Source: Rudanella lutea DSM 19387
GTDB taxonomy: Bacteria; Bacteroidota; Bacteroidia; Cytophagales; Spirosomataceae
DNA length: 64,000 nt
NCBI RefSeq assembly: GCF_000383955.1
Contig: NZ_KB913013.1
Coordinates: forward strand, 3,061,194-3,125,193
Direction of reading: 5' to 3'
This document shows, piece after piece, positions 52,799-61,521 of this stretch. Position 1 is the stretch's first letter; every line of letters starts with the position of its first letter. The notes beneath the pieces were generated by a model. That model did no database searches, was not told the origin of the DNA, and saw nothing but the letters and a program-made list of their open reading frames with translations. The translations under genes were made by a program, and so were the position numbers.

Positions 52799-55700
52799 AT
52801 GAAACGCATTTCTATTTTGCTGGTTTTGAGCCTGGCCACTACAATCTCGGTTATGGGGCAGGCGGTGAAGCTTTCCGAAACGCCGGATCAGTTTATTGCC
52901 GATGTGCAGAAACTCATGGCCACCGGAGGCCCGGCAGCGGTCAAAGCCGGTACCAACCTACAGGCGCTCTGGTCGGAGAATCGGCTTACACCCGCCCAAC
53001 GCGACCGACTGATGGCGCTGAGCCGCAAAATGAATGCAAAACGGTATCAACCAGCAGCACACTTCGCCCCGCTGTTCGAAACGTTCTACAACGCAGCCTA
53101 CACCCAAAAGCCATCGGCCCAGCCCGTCAACCTGGACGAACTGCTGACCCTGGCCGAAAAGCAGTTTACCAACGGCGACGCCAAAGCGTTTGGGCAGGTG
53201 ATGAATGCCACCCGGCAGTTTCTGGAGCGTCGGCTGCTGTATGCCGGTACATATAACAAGCTCTACGCCGAAGGAGGTACGTTCTCGTTCCGCTACCTCG
53301 ACGGACCGCAGGCAGCCGGAGCAACCGACGTAGCCCCGGCGAGTGGTACAACCGTAGCCCCGACCGCCAGCACTGCCCCCGCCAGCAACTTCGACGGATG
53401 GGACGACCCGCTACCCGGCGACTCAACCATGACCAAGCCACTCGGCCGGGTGTTCATTCCCCAAAAACGAACGATGCCCGCTCTGGTTGGCCCCGTGCTG
53501 ACGGTCAAAGACGTGTTTCTGGGTATGGTTGCCAACGGCGACTCGGTCGTGATTCCCGGCACGGGGGGCGACCTGATGCTCAACTCCGGCGTGTTTGTGG
53601 GTAAAGGCGGCAAATTCGACTGGACGGTCGCCGGGCGACCCGACATTTTCGTCACCCTCGCCGACTACACCCTCTCGGTCATGAACCCCCGCCTGGCAGC
53701 CGACGACGTGACACTCACGCACCCGGCTTCGCCCAAGCCCATCAAAGGGGTTTTTGAATACGTCAGCAAAAAGAAAGGAACCCCGCAGGCCGCTCAGTTT
53801 CCCCGCTTTATGTCGTGGCAAAGCGATGTTACGCTCCCCGATCTGGGCAAAGACGTAACCTACAAAGGGGGCTTTGCGCTGGCGGGTGCCCGCATTGTGG
53901 GCGCGTCGGCAAGCGGCCAACCGGCCGTGATTACCGTACTCGATGGGGGCAAGCCTGCGTTTCGGGTGCGTAGTAATCGGTTTGAGTTTACTACCACAAC
54001 CGGGCGGGCCACCCCGGCCGACTCCTCGTTTAACGGAGGGCTACTACCCGGCGAATCGTTGGGGGGCGCACCCGGCAAACCTACCTCGCTCATTACGGCG
54101 GCTGCGGCTCAGTTTTCGGGGTATATTGAAACCGACTCCATCACGCACCCATCGGTGCAGTTTCGGTACGACAAAGAGGGTCGCGTGGCCTGGCTGAACC
54201 GGCAGGAACGGTCGCCGTATGCGCGGGTGCCGTTTACCGATACGTACCATAAGTTTTACATTCAGCCGGAGGTGCTGCGCTGGGATGTAGCCCGCCGGAA
54301 AGTTGATTTCTACCAGATTGGGGCCAAACGCGAAGTACCCGTCCGGCTCGAATCGTTCGATTACTTTGTGCCTGAGCGCTACTCCGACCTGAGCCTCGAC
54401 TACGGGTTTCACCCGTTGCAGATTGCCGCCAATTACATCTCCAAAAACAAAACCCAGACGTTTCTGGCCGATGACCTGGCGCAGTTTGCCCGCCTGAACC
54501 CCAAAACACTGGGCGGGGCTCTTGACCGTATGGTGATCGAAGGGTATCTGGACAAAGACGCCAACACCGGCCTGATGCGCCTGAGCCGTAAAGGGATTCT
54601 GTACGTACTGGCCTACAACAAACAGCGCGACTACGACAACTTCCAGATTCAGTCGCAGTTTGTGTCGAACGACAGCGTAAAAAATGCCACCATCAACCTG
54701 AACGATAAGTTTCTGACGGTGCGGGGCGTGAAAACGTTTACCATCAGCGACTCTCTCAAAATATACGGAGCCCCGACAGACAAGACCCTCCGCATTGGCA
54801 AAGGCCGGGCCTTTACGCTCAACGGGCAACTGAAATCGGGCACGTTCCGGTATTCGGGTCGCGACATGGCCTTCGATTACGACAAGTTTGCCATGAACCT
54901 CAACAAAATTGACTCGATCACCTTTACGCCCCAGCAATTGGCGGCTCAGGGCCGAACCGAAGAAGTTGGGGGTGACATTAAGTACGACAAACCGGGGCTG
55001 GTGTACCTCGGTACGCCCGACAACAAATCGGGCCGGATGAAAGACAAGAAAACCACGCAGCGGCTTGTGATGCCCGAGGGCATGACCGTGTACTTCAACC
55101 AGCCGGTGCGGGGCAATATCACCTACAACGAGAAGGTCTATTTCAAGATCCCGGCCATCGATAATGACAGCCTCGGCAAAGGCGACATTTCGTTCGTCGG
55201 CACGTTTTACTCCGATGGTATTTTCCCGCCATTCAAGGCCGAGCTGAAAACCATGCCCGACAACACGCTTGGGTTTGTACACAAGGCCCCACCGGGCGGC
55301 TACCCTATTTACAGCAGCAAGCCCACGAGCACTCCGGGAGCATCCACTCCGGGAGCATCCACTCCGGGCGGCTCAAATGTGAAATTTACGGGCGACCTGC
55401 GCATGGACCAAAGCGGGCTACGCGCCGAGGGCACGCTGAATCACCTGACCGCGAGCCTGACCACAGGCGGTATTCTGTTCATGACCGACTCGCTGTTGGC
55501 CTCGGGGCCGAAGGGCGAAATCAAGGAGGGACTGTCGGGAAAGGCACCTAAACAGGTGTACTATCCGGCCGTGCAGCTGAACGATTACAGCCTTAAATGG
55601 TGGCCCAAAGCCGATAGCATGGTCATCATGACCCAGAAAGGCAACTTCAATTTTTATAACGGCAGTACCAAACTGGAAGGAAACCTGGTACTCCGTAGTA

Positions 55701-57991
55701 GTGGTTTGTTTGGCAACGGTACCCTCCGCCGAAACGACTCAGAAGCCCTGTCGCGCAGTGTTAAGTTCAACAAAGACGGTTTTCTGGCCGAAGATGCTCA
55801 GTTCAAGATCATCTCCAACGTAGCGCAGAAAGGTGTGGCCAACAAGCCTATTTTGCTCGGCACGGGCCTCGACGTCGACTTTAATCAGGTGAAAGGCGTA
55901 GTAGGGCTGACCATTAAGCCCACCAAAAATGCGGCCATCGACGACACCCTGAGCGCCAGCATGGAGTTCCCATACGCAGCCTACAAGACCAACATCAACC
56001 GGGCGCAGTGGAACATCAACGCCAAAACGATTGCCATGAAAGCCGGGGATGTGAACACCTCTACCTTTACGGCAACGGGCGAGGAGCAGGAGGGCCTGAC
56101 GTTTAATGCCGGGGCGGCCCTGTACGATGTGGAGAAAATGACGCTCAACATCAGCGGGGTGCCCTACGTTAAATCGGCCGATGCCCGGATTTACCCGGAT
56201 AAGGGCCTGGTGTCGGTGAAGCGAAACGGTGAAATGATGGCGTTCAAAAACGCCCGGCTCGAACTCGATACTGTATCGCTGCACCACAAGCTCAAAAATG
56301 GCAACATCCAGATTCTGTCGCGCACCCGCTTCACGGGCGACGCTACCTATCAGTTTGCCACGGCTGCGGGCGACACAGCGAGTATAAAAATGGGCAGTTT
56401 CGAGCTGAAGGAAGCCCCGGCCAATGCCGCCTTGGCATCGAATCAGCCGACACCCGGCCCCAAAAACCGTCGGAAAGGCACCGCATCGACCGGACTCACG
56501 TACTTTACGGTAGCCCGGGCCGAAATCGACGAGCGCGACAACCTTCAACTGGCTCCGCGCATGACGTTTAAGGGCGACATTCTGATGCAGGCCCCTGACA
56601 AAGACCTGGCGCTGGATGGCTTCATCAAGCCGTCGCTCAAAAAACGCCAGGACTTGATTAGCGGCTGGATTCCGTTCAAGGAGAAGGTAGTGGAGCGCAT
56701 CGAAATCAAGGTCGACAAAAACCTCAAGAATGAGGGCGATCAGCCGCTGGTGGCCGGTATTCACTACCGGGGCGGTGAAGGCGGCCTATACCCCACGTTC
56801 CTGTCGCCCAAAGAAGACCCGCGCGACGATGATATTTTCACGGTGCAGGGCCTGATGCGGTACGACGAGAAAGACAAGGTGTTCCGGATTGTGCAGAAAG
56901 GCGCCGACGGACTCGAAGACCTCGAAAACGCGTTTACCTTCAACGACCCGAAGGGCACGATGACCTACAAAGGGCGGCTGACACTCATGAACACAGCCCC
57001 GGCCGAGTACCTGCTGGCGTCGGGGTCGGCCAATATCAACATTGATAGCACCAAGTACCGGCTCAACACCCTGCTGGCTTTCACGTTTCCGGTACCCGAG
57101 CCTATCACCGCCGAGATTGGCAAAAAACTGGTCGAGGCCAATCTGGAAGAACAAAACGACGAACCCGCCGACGACGACCTGAATGCCCTCTCCGACAAAA
57201 TGGTGCCCCTGATTGGGCAGAAAGAGGTAGATGCGTACCGGGCCAAAGCCCAGAATCAGCACGTGTCGCTGGCGTTGGCTTCGCCCAAGCTGGCGGTTCC
57301 GCTGGTGTTTGCCAATGTAGAACTCCGCTGGTCCGAAAAAACCAATGCGTTTTACAGTATCGGGCCGTTGGGCGTCTCGAACCTGGGTACCACCGACATC
57401 AACGCGATGATGAACGGCTTTATCGAGATCCGCAAAACGGCCAACGGCGACGAGGCTACGGTGTACGTTGAGTCGTCGGACGAGGTCTGGGCTTTTTATG
57501 AGTTTAAAAGTCGAGGTAATGGTGGTGGTCAGTTAGCCATCACGACCTCCGATCAGGCCATCAACGACAAGTTGTTGGCAGGCTCGAAAAACTCGGCCAA
57601 ATCGGCGGTTGAGATTGTATCAGCCACCCCCGACGAGAAAGATCAGTTCGTCTCTTTATACCAGAGCCAGTACAAAACGCGGGTTCGCCCGGCTCCGGCC
57701 CCCAAGCCCAGCACCATTGCGACACCGGCCGCCAAAACACCGGCCGCTGGCTCGGCAGCCAAACCAACGGAGAAAGCCGTGGCTACAGATGCCCCCGGCG
57801 GTAAAGGAACCCCAACCAAACCGGGCGTAGCAACGCCCGGTGTAGCAACGAAGCCCGGCGTAGCGAAGCCCGGCGTGACGACGCCCGGCTCTACCACAGC
57901 GACGCCAGCCGACAAAGCTGTAGTGACCAAGGAACCCGTAACCCCCAAAGAGAAGAAAAAGGAGAAAGAAGAAGAGAAGGAAGGGTTTTAG
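52799..57991 (+). CDS. Very large exported protein of unknown function
   Basis: 1730 residues from the ATG at 52799, which opens a signal peptide (MKRISILLVLSLATTISVMG). No recognised domain. Most of the chain alternates short beta-strand-like segments with repeated wording such as KFTGDLRMDQSGLRAEGTLN and FKGDILMQAPDKDL, recalling large beta-solenoid or lipid-transfer-like envelope proteins. About 560-640 looks like a small helical (winged-helix-like) domain (LGGALDRMVIEGYLDK). Low-complexity STPGAST repeats occur near 843, and PGVATPGVATKPGVAKPG near 1680. The tail is KEKKKEKEEEKEGF. Codon use is that of its neighbours. Likely periplasmic or outer-membrane associated. Confidence 0.75.
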   Translation: MKRISILLVLSLATTISVMGQAVKLSETPDQFIADVQKLMATGGPAAVKAGTNLQALWSENRLTPAQRDRLMALSRKMNAKRYQPAAHFAPLFETFYNAAYTQKPSAQPVNLDELLTLAEKQFTNGDAKAFGQVMNATRQFLERRLLYAGTYNKLYAEGGTFSFRYLDGPQAAGATDVAPASGTTVAPTASTAPASNFDGWDDPLPGDSTMTKPLGRVFIPQKRTMPALVGPVLTVKDVFLGMVANGDSVVIPGTGGDLMLNSGVFVGKGGKFDWTVAGRPDIFVTLADYTLSVMNPRLAADDVTLTHPASPKPIKGVFEYVSKKKGTPQAAQFPRFMSWQSDVTLPDLGKDVTYKGGFALAGARIVGASASGQPAVITVLDGGKPAFRVRSNRFEFTTTTGRATPADSSFNGGLLPGESLGGAPGKPTSLITAAAAQFSGYIETDSITHPSVQFRYDKEGRVAWLNRQERSPYARVPFTDTYHKFYIQPEVLRWDVARRKVDFYQIGAKREVPVRLESFDYFVPERYSDLSLDYGFHPLQIAANYISKNKTQTFLADDLAQFARLNPKTLGGALDRMVIEGYLDKDANTGLMRLSRKGILYVLAYNKQRDYDNFQIQSQFVSNDSVKNATINLNDKFLTVRGVKTFTISDSLKIYGAPTDKTLRIGKGRAFTLNGQLKSGTFRYSGRDMAFDYDKFAMNLNKIDSITFTPQQLAAQGRTEEVGGDIKYDKPGLVYLGTPDNKSGRMKDKKTTQRLVMPEGMTVYFNQPVRGNITYNEKVYFKIPAIDNDSLGKGDISFVGTFYSDGIFPPFKAELKTMPDNTLGFVHKAPPGGYPIYSSKPTSTPGASTPGASTPGGSNVKFTGDLRMDQSGLRAEGTLNHLTASLTTGGILFMTDSLLASGPKGEIKEGLSGKAPKQVYYPAVQLNDYSLKWWPKADSMVIMTQKGNFNFYNGSTKLEGNLVLRSSGLFGNGTLRRNDSEALSRSVKFNKDGFLAEDAQFKIISNVAQKGVANKPILLGTGLDVDFNQVKGVVGLTIKPTKNAAIDDTLSASMEFPYAAYKTNINRAQWNINAKTIAMKAGDVNTSTFTATGEEQEGLTFNAGAALYDVEKMTLNISGVPYVKSADARIYPDKGLVSVKRNGEMMAFKNARLELDTVSLHHKLKNGNIQILSRTRFTGDATYQFATAAGDTASIKMGSFELKEAPANAALASNQPTPGPKNRRKGTASTGLTYFTVARAEIDERDNLQLAPRMTFKGDILMQAPDKDLALDGFIKPSLKKRQDLISGWIPFKEKVVERIEIKVDKNLKNEGDQPLVAGIHYRGGEGGLYPTFLSPKEDPRDDDIFTVQGLMRYDEKDKVFRIVQKGADGLEDLENAFTFNDPKGTMTYKGRLTLMNTAPAEYLLASGSANINIDSTKYRLNTLLAFTFPVPEPITAEIGKKLVEANLEEQNDEPADDDLNALSDKMVPLIGQKEVDAYRAKAQNQHVSLALASPKLAVPLVFANVELRWSEKTNAFYSIGPLGVSNLGTTDINAMMNGFIEIRKTANGDEATVYVESSDEVWAFYEFKSRGNGGGQLAITTSDQAINDKLLAGSKNSAKSAVEIVSATPDEKDQFVSLYQSQYKTRVRPAPAPKPSTIATPAAKTPAAGSAAKPTEKAVATDAPGGKGTPTKPGVATPGVATKPGVAKPGVTTPGSTTATPADKAVVTKEPVTPKEKKKEKEEEKEGF

Positions 57992-58008
57992 TAGAGACCG
58001 GTCTCTAC
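57991..58008. repeat. Perfect 18-bp palindrome
   Basis: gtagagacc followed directly by its complement. The first base is the last base of the preceding stop codon. The gtagaga end also occurs in the hairpin at 47745-47795. Confidence 0.85.
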
Positions 58009-58161
58009 ATGGCTAAAACGTTGTAGCTCTGTAATAAAAACACCGCGAAAAATGCTCGCTTTAGACCCCCGAAAGCTGACCAGAAGGATATGAAATGATT
58101 CGGAGGGACTATTACGCCGTCTTGAAATTGTAGATTGACGACAGACGCTTAACTTGCTTTC

Positions 58162-59280
58162 ATGCAACTACCTGAAAGCACGGAGCTAGACATTTCGCGC
58201 CTTGCCCGCGTTTTTGCGGACACAACTAACTCATATAAGTTTTACTGGCTACTGGCAATTCTGGACGACCTGAAAGAAAACGACAGAAGCATCATCTCTC
58301 TTAACGACCTTGCTCTAAGGATGGTTGCCAACGTCTGGTATCCGCTCGATTATTTCAAGCTATCGTTTGGCAGTCAGGACGGTTTTAAACCAATTGCCGA
58401 TTTTGTGTCGGCTCGCATGGTGGTTGACCATAGCAAAAACTCACTCCCTGTTTTTGAGCAGTTGACGACAAAGTTGACACATCAAGAATTAGCTACGGTC
58501 TATAAAATGGTCGATACGCGAGTTCGCTACGTACCTTATCGGTTTGTTCGGCCATTTCTGAGCGAGTTTATTACAGTTGAGGACAAGGGCGATAACGTGA
58601 AAAATGCCATTGTGCATTTCAGCAATACTTTGTTTGCTGTAGATCCTAACCGCGTAATGTATCGTTTTTCGAAAGGAGCTATCGAAATCAGTTCGGTCTG
58701 GAAAGACTATCTGCAAAAACACCAGGCCATTTTGCGGGGCTTCACCTACTGGCATCTACTGAGATTCTTACAGAAAAACAACCCGATCGTTGTGGGTTTG
58801 CCTGATAAGCTTTTCAAACATAGTGAGCGAGACCTGAAGCAAGCCGAAACATTCTGGAAAAGCTATTTGCAAACTCACTCTGCGTTAACCTGCATTTATT
58901 CCGGTCAACTGATCACCCGGCAGAATATTAGCTTAGATCATTTTCTGCCCTGGTCATACGTCGTTCATGACCAGCTTTGGAACATCATCCCAACGCCTAA
59001 ATCGGTCAATTCGGCTAAAAACAACTCGCTTCCTTCCGAAGTAGCTTATTTTGAAAAGTACGCCCAATTGCAATTTGATGCTTTTACGTTTCACGCTCAG
59101 AATGGGCACAGTAAGCTGTTAGCTGATTATTTCGCCTTATTTGGACAAGATTTGAACAGTTTGCAGAATCAACCTTACGCGTGGTTTCGTGAAGGTTTAG
59201 AACGCGCCGTTCTACCCCAGCTTCAAACCGCCCGGAACATGGGTTTTGCCTATCCATTTATCTATAAATCCACTGATTAA
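58162..59280 (+). CDS. HNH endonuclease domain protein
   Basis: 372 residues. The N-terminal part (LARVFADTTNSYKFYWLLAILDDL) is helical and of a type seen in stand-alone HNH nucleases. The nuclease domain lies at about 240-295: CIYSGQLITRQNISLDHFLPWSYV with Asp259-His260, then WNIIPTPKSVNSAKNNSLP with the conserved Asn and Lys. Only one cysteine is seen, so no zinc-binding HNH variant. It starts an operon: two bases separate it from kptA. Expected to cut or nick DNA; target unknown. Likely part of a defence or repair set. Confidence 0.82.
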   Translation: MQLPESTELDISRLARVFADTTNSYKFYWLLAILDDLKENDRSIISLNDLALRMVANVWYPLDYFKLSFGSQDGFKPIADFVSARMVVDHSKNSLPVFEQLTTKLTHQELATVYKMVDTRVRYVPYRFVRPFLSEFITVEDKGDNVKNAIVHFSNTLFAVDPNRVMYRFSKGAIEISSVWKDYLQKHQAILRGFTYWHLLRFLQKNNPIVVGLPDKLFKHSERDLKQAETFWKSYLQTHSALTCIYSGQLITRQNISLDHFLPWSYVVHDQLWNIIPTPKSVNSAKNNSLPSEVAYFEKYAQLQFDAFTFHAQNGHSKLLADYFALFGQDLNSLQNQPYAWFREGLERAVLPQLQTARNMGFAYPFIYKSTD

Positions 59281-59282
59281 GC

Positions 59283-59831
59283 ATGCTCGCCGAAGCACAA
59301 ACCACACGCGTTAGTAAATTTCTCAGTCTGGTGCTGCGTCATAAACCCGAAGAAATTGGCATTACGCTGGATGAAAACGGCTGGACGGATGTACCAACGC
59401 TCCTGGTAAAACTGGCTGCGAAAGGGCACCGTATCACACACGAGCAGCTACGTTTCATAGTTGAGACCAACAATAAAAAGCGGTTTGCTTTCAACGAAAA
59501 CGAGACCCGTATTCGGGCAAATCAGGGTCATTCAGTAGAAGTTGATTTGGGTTATGTGCAGAAACAGCCACCCAATTTTTTGTTTCACGGCACAGCAACA
59601 CGGTTTTTGGATGCAATTCTGGCCGAGGGACTAAAGAAGATGGACCGCCATCATGTACACCTGAGTGTCGACGAACAAACAGCGTATAAAGTGGGTAGCC
59701 GACACGGCAAGCCGGTAATATTGACGGTCAAAGCGGGGGAGATGGTTGCTGATGGGCACGTTTTTTACCAGTCTGAAAACGGTGTTTGGCTAACCGACCA
59801 CGTACCAACGGCCTACCTTATTCATGAATAA
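59283..59831 (+). CDS. kptA: RNA 2'-phosphotransferase (KptA/Tpt1)
   Basis: NAD+-dependent enzyme that removes an internal 2'-phosphate from RNA, releasing ADP-ribose 1'',2''-cyclic phosphate. 182 residues; the family catalytic Arg-His-Arg-Arg set is visible as Arg19-His20 (LRHKPEEIGITLDENGW), Arg78 (IRANQGHS) and Arg122 (DRHHVHLS), with FLFHGTATRFL and RHGKPVILTV. In fungi it finishes tRNA splicing. The bacterial role is unknown, though enzymes of this family, including that of Runella, have been characterised in vitro, and some also ADP-ribosylate 5'-phosphate ends. It overlaps the next gene by 8 bases. Confidence 0.95.
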   Translation: MLAEAQTTRVSKFLSLVLRHKPEEIGITLDENGWTDVPTLLVKLAAKGHRITHEQLRFIVETNNKKRFAFNENETRIRANQGHSVEVDLGYVQKQPPNFLFHGTATRFLDAILAEGLKKMDRHHVHLSVDEQTAYKVGSRHGKPVILTVKAGEMVADGHVFYQSENGVWLTDHVPTAYLIHE

Positions 59832-60663
59832 CCCACAAAACCCATACAGCCACCTCACCGCCAAGCAACGAGACACGCCCTCGTTGCCTATTCGGATGCT
59901 GCACGAGCGCAAATTGCTGCATGGCCGGGTGCTGGATTATGGCTGCGGGTTCGGGCAGGATGTGCGTTTTCTGCAAGCAAAGGGCTTCGACGCGCACGGC
60001 TACGACCCGCACCATGCTCCTGACTGGCCCGCCGGAACGTTCGATACCATTGTTTGCTTCTATGTGCTCAACGTGTTGTTCCCCGACGAGCAAACCGATG
60101 TGTTGCTCAACGTTTCGCGCCTACTCAAACCAAGCGGGCGGGCCTACTTCGCGGTTCGGCGCGACATCAGCCGCGATGGTTTCCGAACGCACCAGCTACA
60201 CGGCAAACCCGTTTATCAATGCAGTGTGGTGTTGCCGTTCACGTCCATCTACCGAAACGAGAATACCGAGTTTTACGAATATCGGCATTTTAACCAACTC
60301 GCTACCGAGCCAACAAGCTGCCCGTTTTGCTCGCCCAAACCCAAATTGGAACTACTAGCCGAAACAACATTGACCTATGCCGTGCTGGATGGTTATCCTG
60401 TGAGCAAAGGCCACGCGTTGGTGATGCCAAAAAGACATGTCGCCAACTTCTTCGAGTTGCCCTTGTTGGAGCAAAACGAATGCTGGCAGGTAGTCAATAA
60501 AGTGCAGGAGATTTTGACGGAACGTTACGCGCCGGATGGCTTCAATGTAGGCCTAAATGTCGGGACAGCGGGCGGGCAGAAATTCCCTCACGCGAGTATC
60601 CACGTGATTCCGCGTTACGCGAGCAACGCAGGGGGAGGGATCAGGAACGTAACTAAGCGGTGA
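59824..60663 (+). CDS. Methyltransferase-HIT domain fusion, HIT triad altered
   Basis: 279 residues in two domains. The N-terminal half is a short class I SAM methyltransferase: VLDYGCGFGQDVRFL (about 36-50), GYDPHHAP, FDTIVCFYVLNVL, LLKPSGRAYFAVRRD. From about residue 160 a HIT domain begins: CPFCSPKPK, then GHALVMPKRHV and FNVGLNVGTAGGQKFPHASIHVIPRY. The histidine triad should read HxHxHxx; here it is H-A-S-I-H, so the middle, normally nucleophilic histidine is serine. The gene overlaps kptA by 8 bases. The C-terminus ends soon after the triad (GGGIRNVTKR), where homologues may be longer. Confidence 0.85.
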   Translation: MNNPQNPYSHLTAKQRDTPSLPIRMLHERKLLHGRVLDYGCGFGQDVRFLQAKGFDAHGYDPHHAPDWPAGTFDTIVCFYVLNVLFPDEQTDVLLNVSRLLKPSGRAYFAVRRDISRDGFRTHQLHGKPVYQCSVVLPFTSIYRNENTEFYEYRHFNQLATEPTSCPFCSPKPKLELLAETTLTYAVLDGYPVSKGHALVMPKRHVANFFELPLLEQNECWQVVNKVQEILTERYAPDGFNVGLNVGTAGGQKFPHASIHVIPRYASNAGGGIRNVTKR

Positions 60664-60882
60664 TACTCCTGCCGCATTCCCAAAATAGTAGCGTACAGAA
60701 AGCACTCGTAGTAGTTGGCGAAGATTTTGCCCTGCGCGTATTTCTCCTCCTCGGTCCCTACGGACGTATCAAAGGCCCGTTTGCGGGAAAGCTGCAACGG
60801 CAGTCCGATTATCAATCAACTCGCGGTAGCGGTTGGGGTAGCGCGGCTCTTTACGGTTGAAATGGTCGAGGAGGTTGGGCAT
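60615..60882 (-). pseudogene. Frameshifted and truncated gene remnant
   Basis: On the minus strand an ATG at 60882 opens MPNLLDHFNRKEPRYPNRYR, ending after 37 codons (TGA at 60769-60771). A second frame continues from there: DTSVGTEEEKYAQGKIFANY, then YECFLYATILGMRQEYHR. Both halves look like real protein. The second runs into the antisense of the HIT gene end and loses sense there. The pattern loosely recalls small proteins associated with Dnd (DNA phosphorothioation) loci, but I cannot confirm it. It starts 4 bases after the PIN gene ends. Confidence 0.6.
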
Positions 60883-60886
60883 GGGG

Positions 60887-61303
60887 TTAGCTTGATTGCG
60901 CCAAAAAGTTCAAAAAATCCTGTGCGGTGATAACTGTTACTTGCGGGAAGTCAATTGTATCTTTCAACACATCGTAATGTCGGTCGTTCGTCACTAAATA
61001 ATCTGCTCCACAGGCAAAGGCACAGTCAGCAAATTTGTCGTCGTCGGGATCAGCCTTGATTTTGTACCACTTGTAATAGACATCGACCAACGTAACATTC
61101 GATAAATTGAGCAATTCGCGGAGTTGAATCTCAGTGCGCGGTAGGCCAAGTCGAACGCTGATTTGTTCTTCATATTCGATGACCATTTCGTTAGTCAAAA
61201 AAAGCGTATAACGACCTTATCTGAGTGCCTCGAAAATTGGATGAAAAGGCGAGTGGCTTGGCAAGGAAACCAGTAAAACGTTGGTGTCGAGAACTATATT
61301 CAT
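60887..61303 (-). pseudogene. PIN-domain toxin gene with an in-frame TAA
   Basis: Read from the ATG at 61301-61303 the frame gives MNIVLDTNVLLVSLPSHSPF and then FEALR, stop (TAA at 61217-61219, codon 29), and continues in the same frame with GRYTLFLTNEMVIEYEEQ to the end at 60887. The N-terminal DTN with the Asp, the glutamates of the middle and DPDDDKFADCAFACGADYLVTNDRHY form a complete PIN RNase fold of the VapC-like type. Only the single stop codon breaks it. The antitoxin-like gene is 6 bases upstream. Translation could restart at the ATG of TNEM, but the active-site Asp would be lost. Confidence 0.8.
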
Positions 61304-61309
61304 CGACAC

Positions 61310-61519
61310 TTATTGCTTTTCATCGTTTAACCATTCATTCATGGTTTGCTCAGACCAACCCTGTTGTTCCCAGGCTTTGTCTGCCAGGGTGGTTAGACGA
61401 TTGGCGAAATATTGTCCAATTAATTCACGGATGTTTAGCAGGTCCGTTTCGCTTACCTGTTGAGCATACAGTTTCAACAGTTCCTGTTGCAGATTCGTTA
61501 GTTTTCCAGTTGTTACCAT
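61310..61519 (-). CDS. Probable antitoxin of the PIN toxin
   Basis: 69 residues: MVTTGKLTNLQQELLKLYAQQVSETDLLNIRELIGQYFANRLTTLADKAWEQQGWSEQTMNEWLNDEKQ. It is helical and acidic at the end, with the length and place of antitoxins that precede VapC-like PIN toxins; the C-terminal tail would cap the toxin. No DNA-binding motif is obvious. Gap to the toxin ATG is 6 bases, and to the upstream broken gene 2 bases. Role inferred from position. Confidence 0.7.
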   Translation of the reverse strand: MVTTGKLTNLQQELLKLYAQQVSETDLLNIRELIGQYFANRLTTLADKAWEQQGWSEQTMNEWLNDEKQ

Positions 61520-61521
61520 AA

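Noticed and set aside
54044-55282. Minus-strand open frame of 412 codons inside the large exported protein gene
   Set aside because: Shadow of the 1730-residue gene; no signal peptide or domain and an unusual Val/His/Arg-rich composition.
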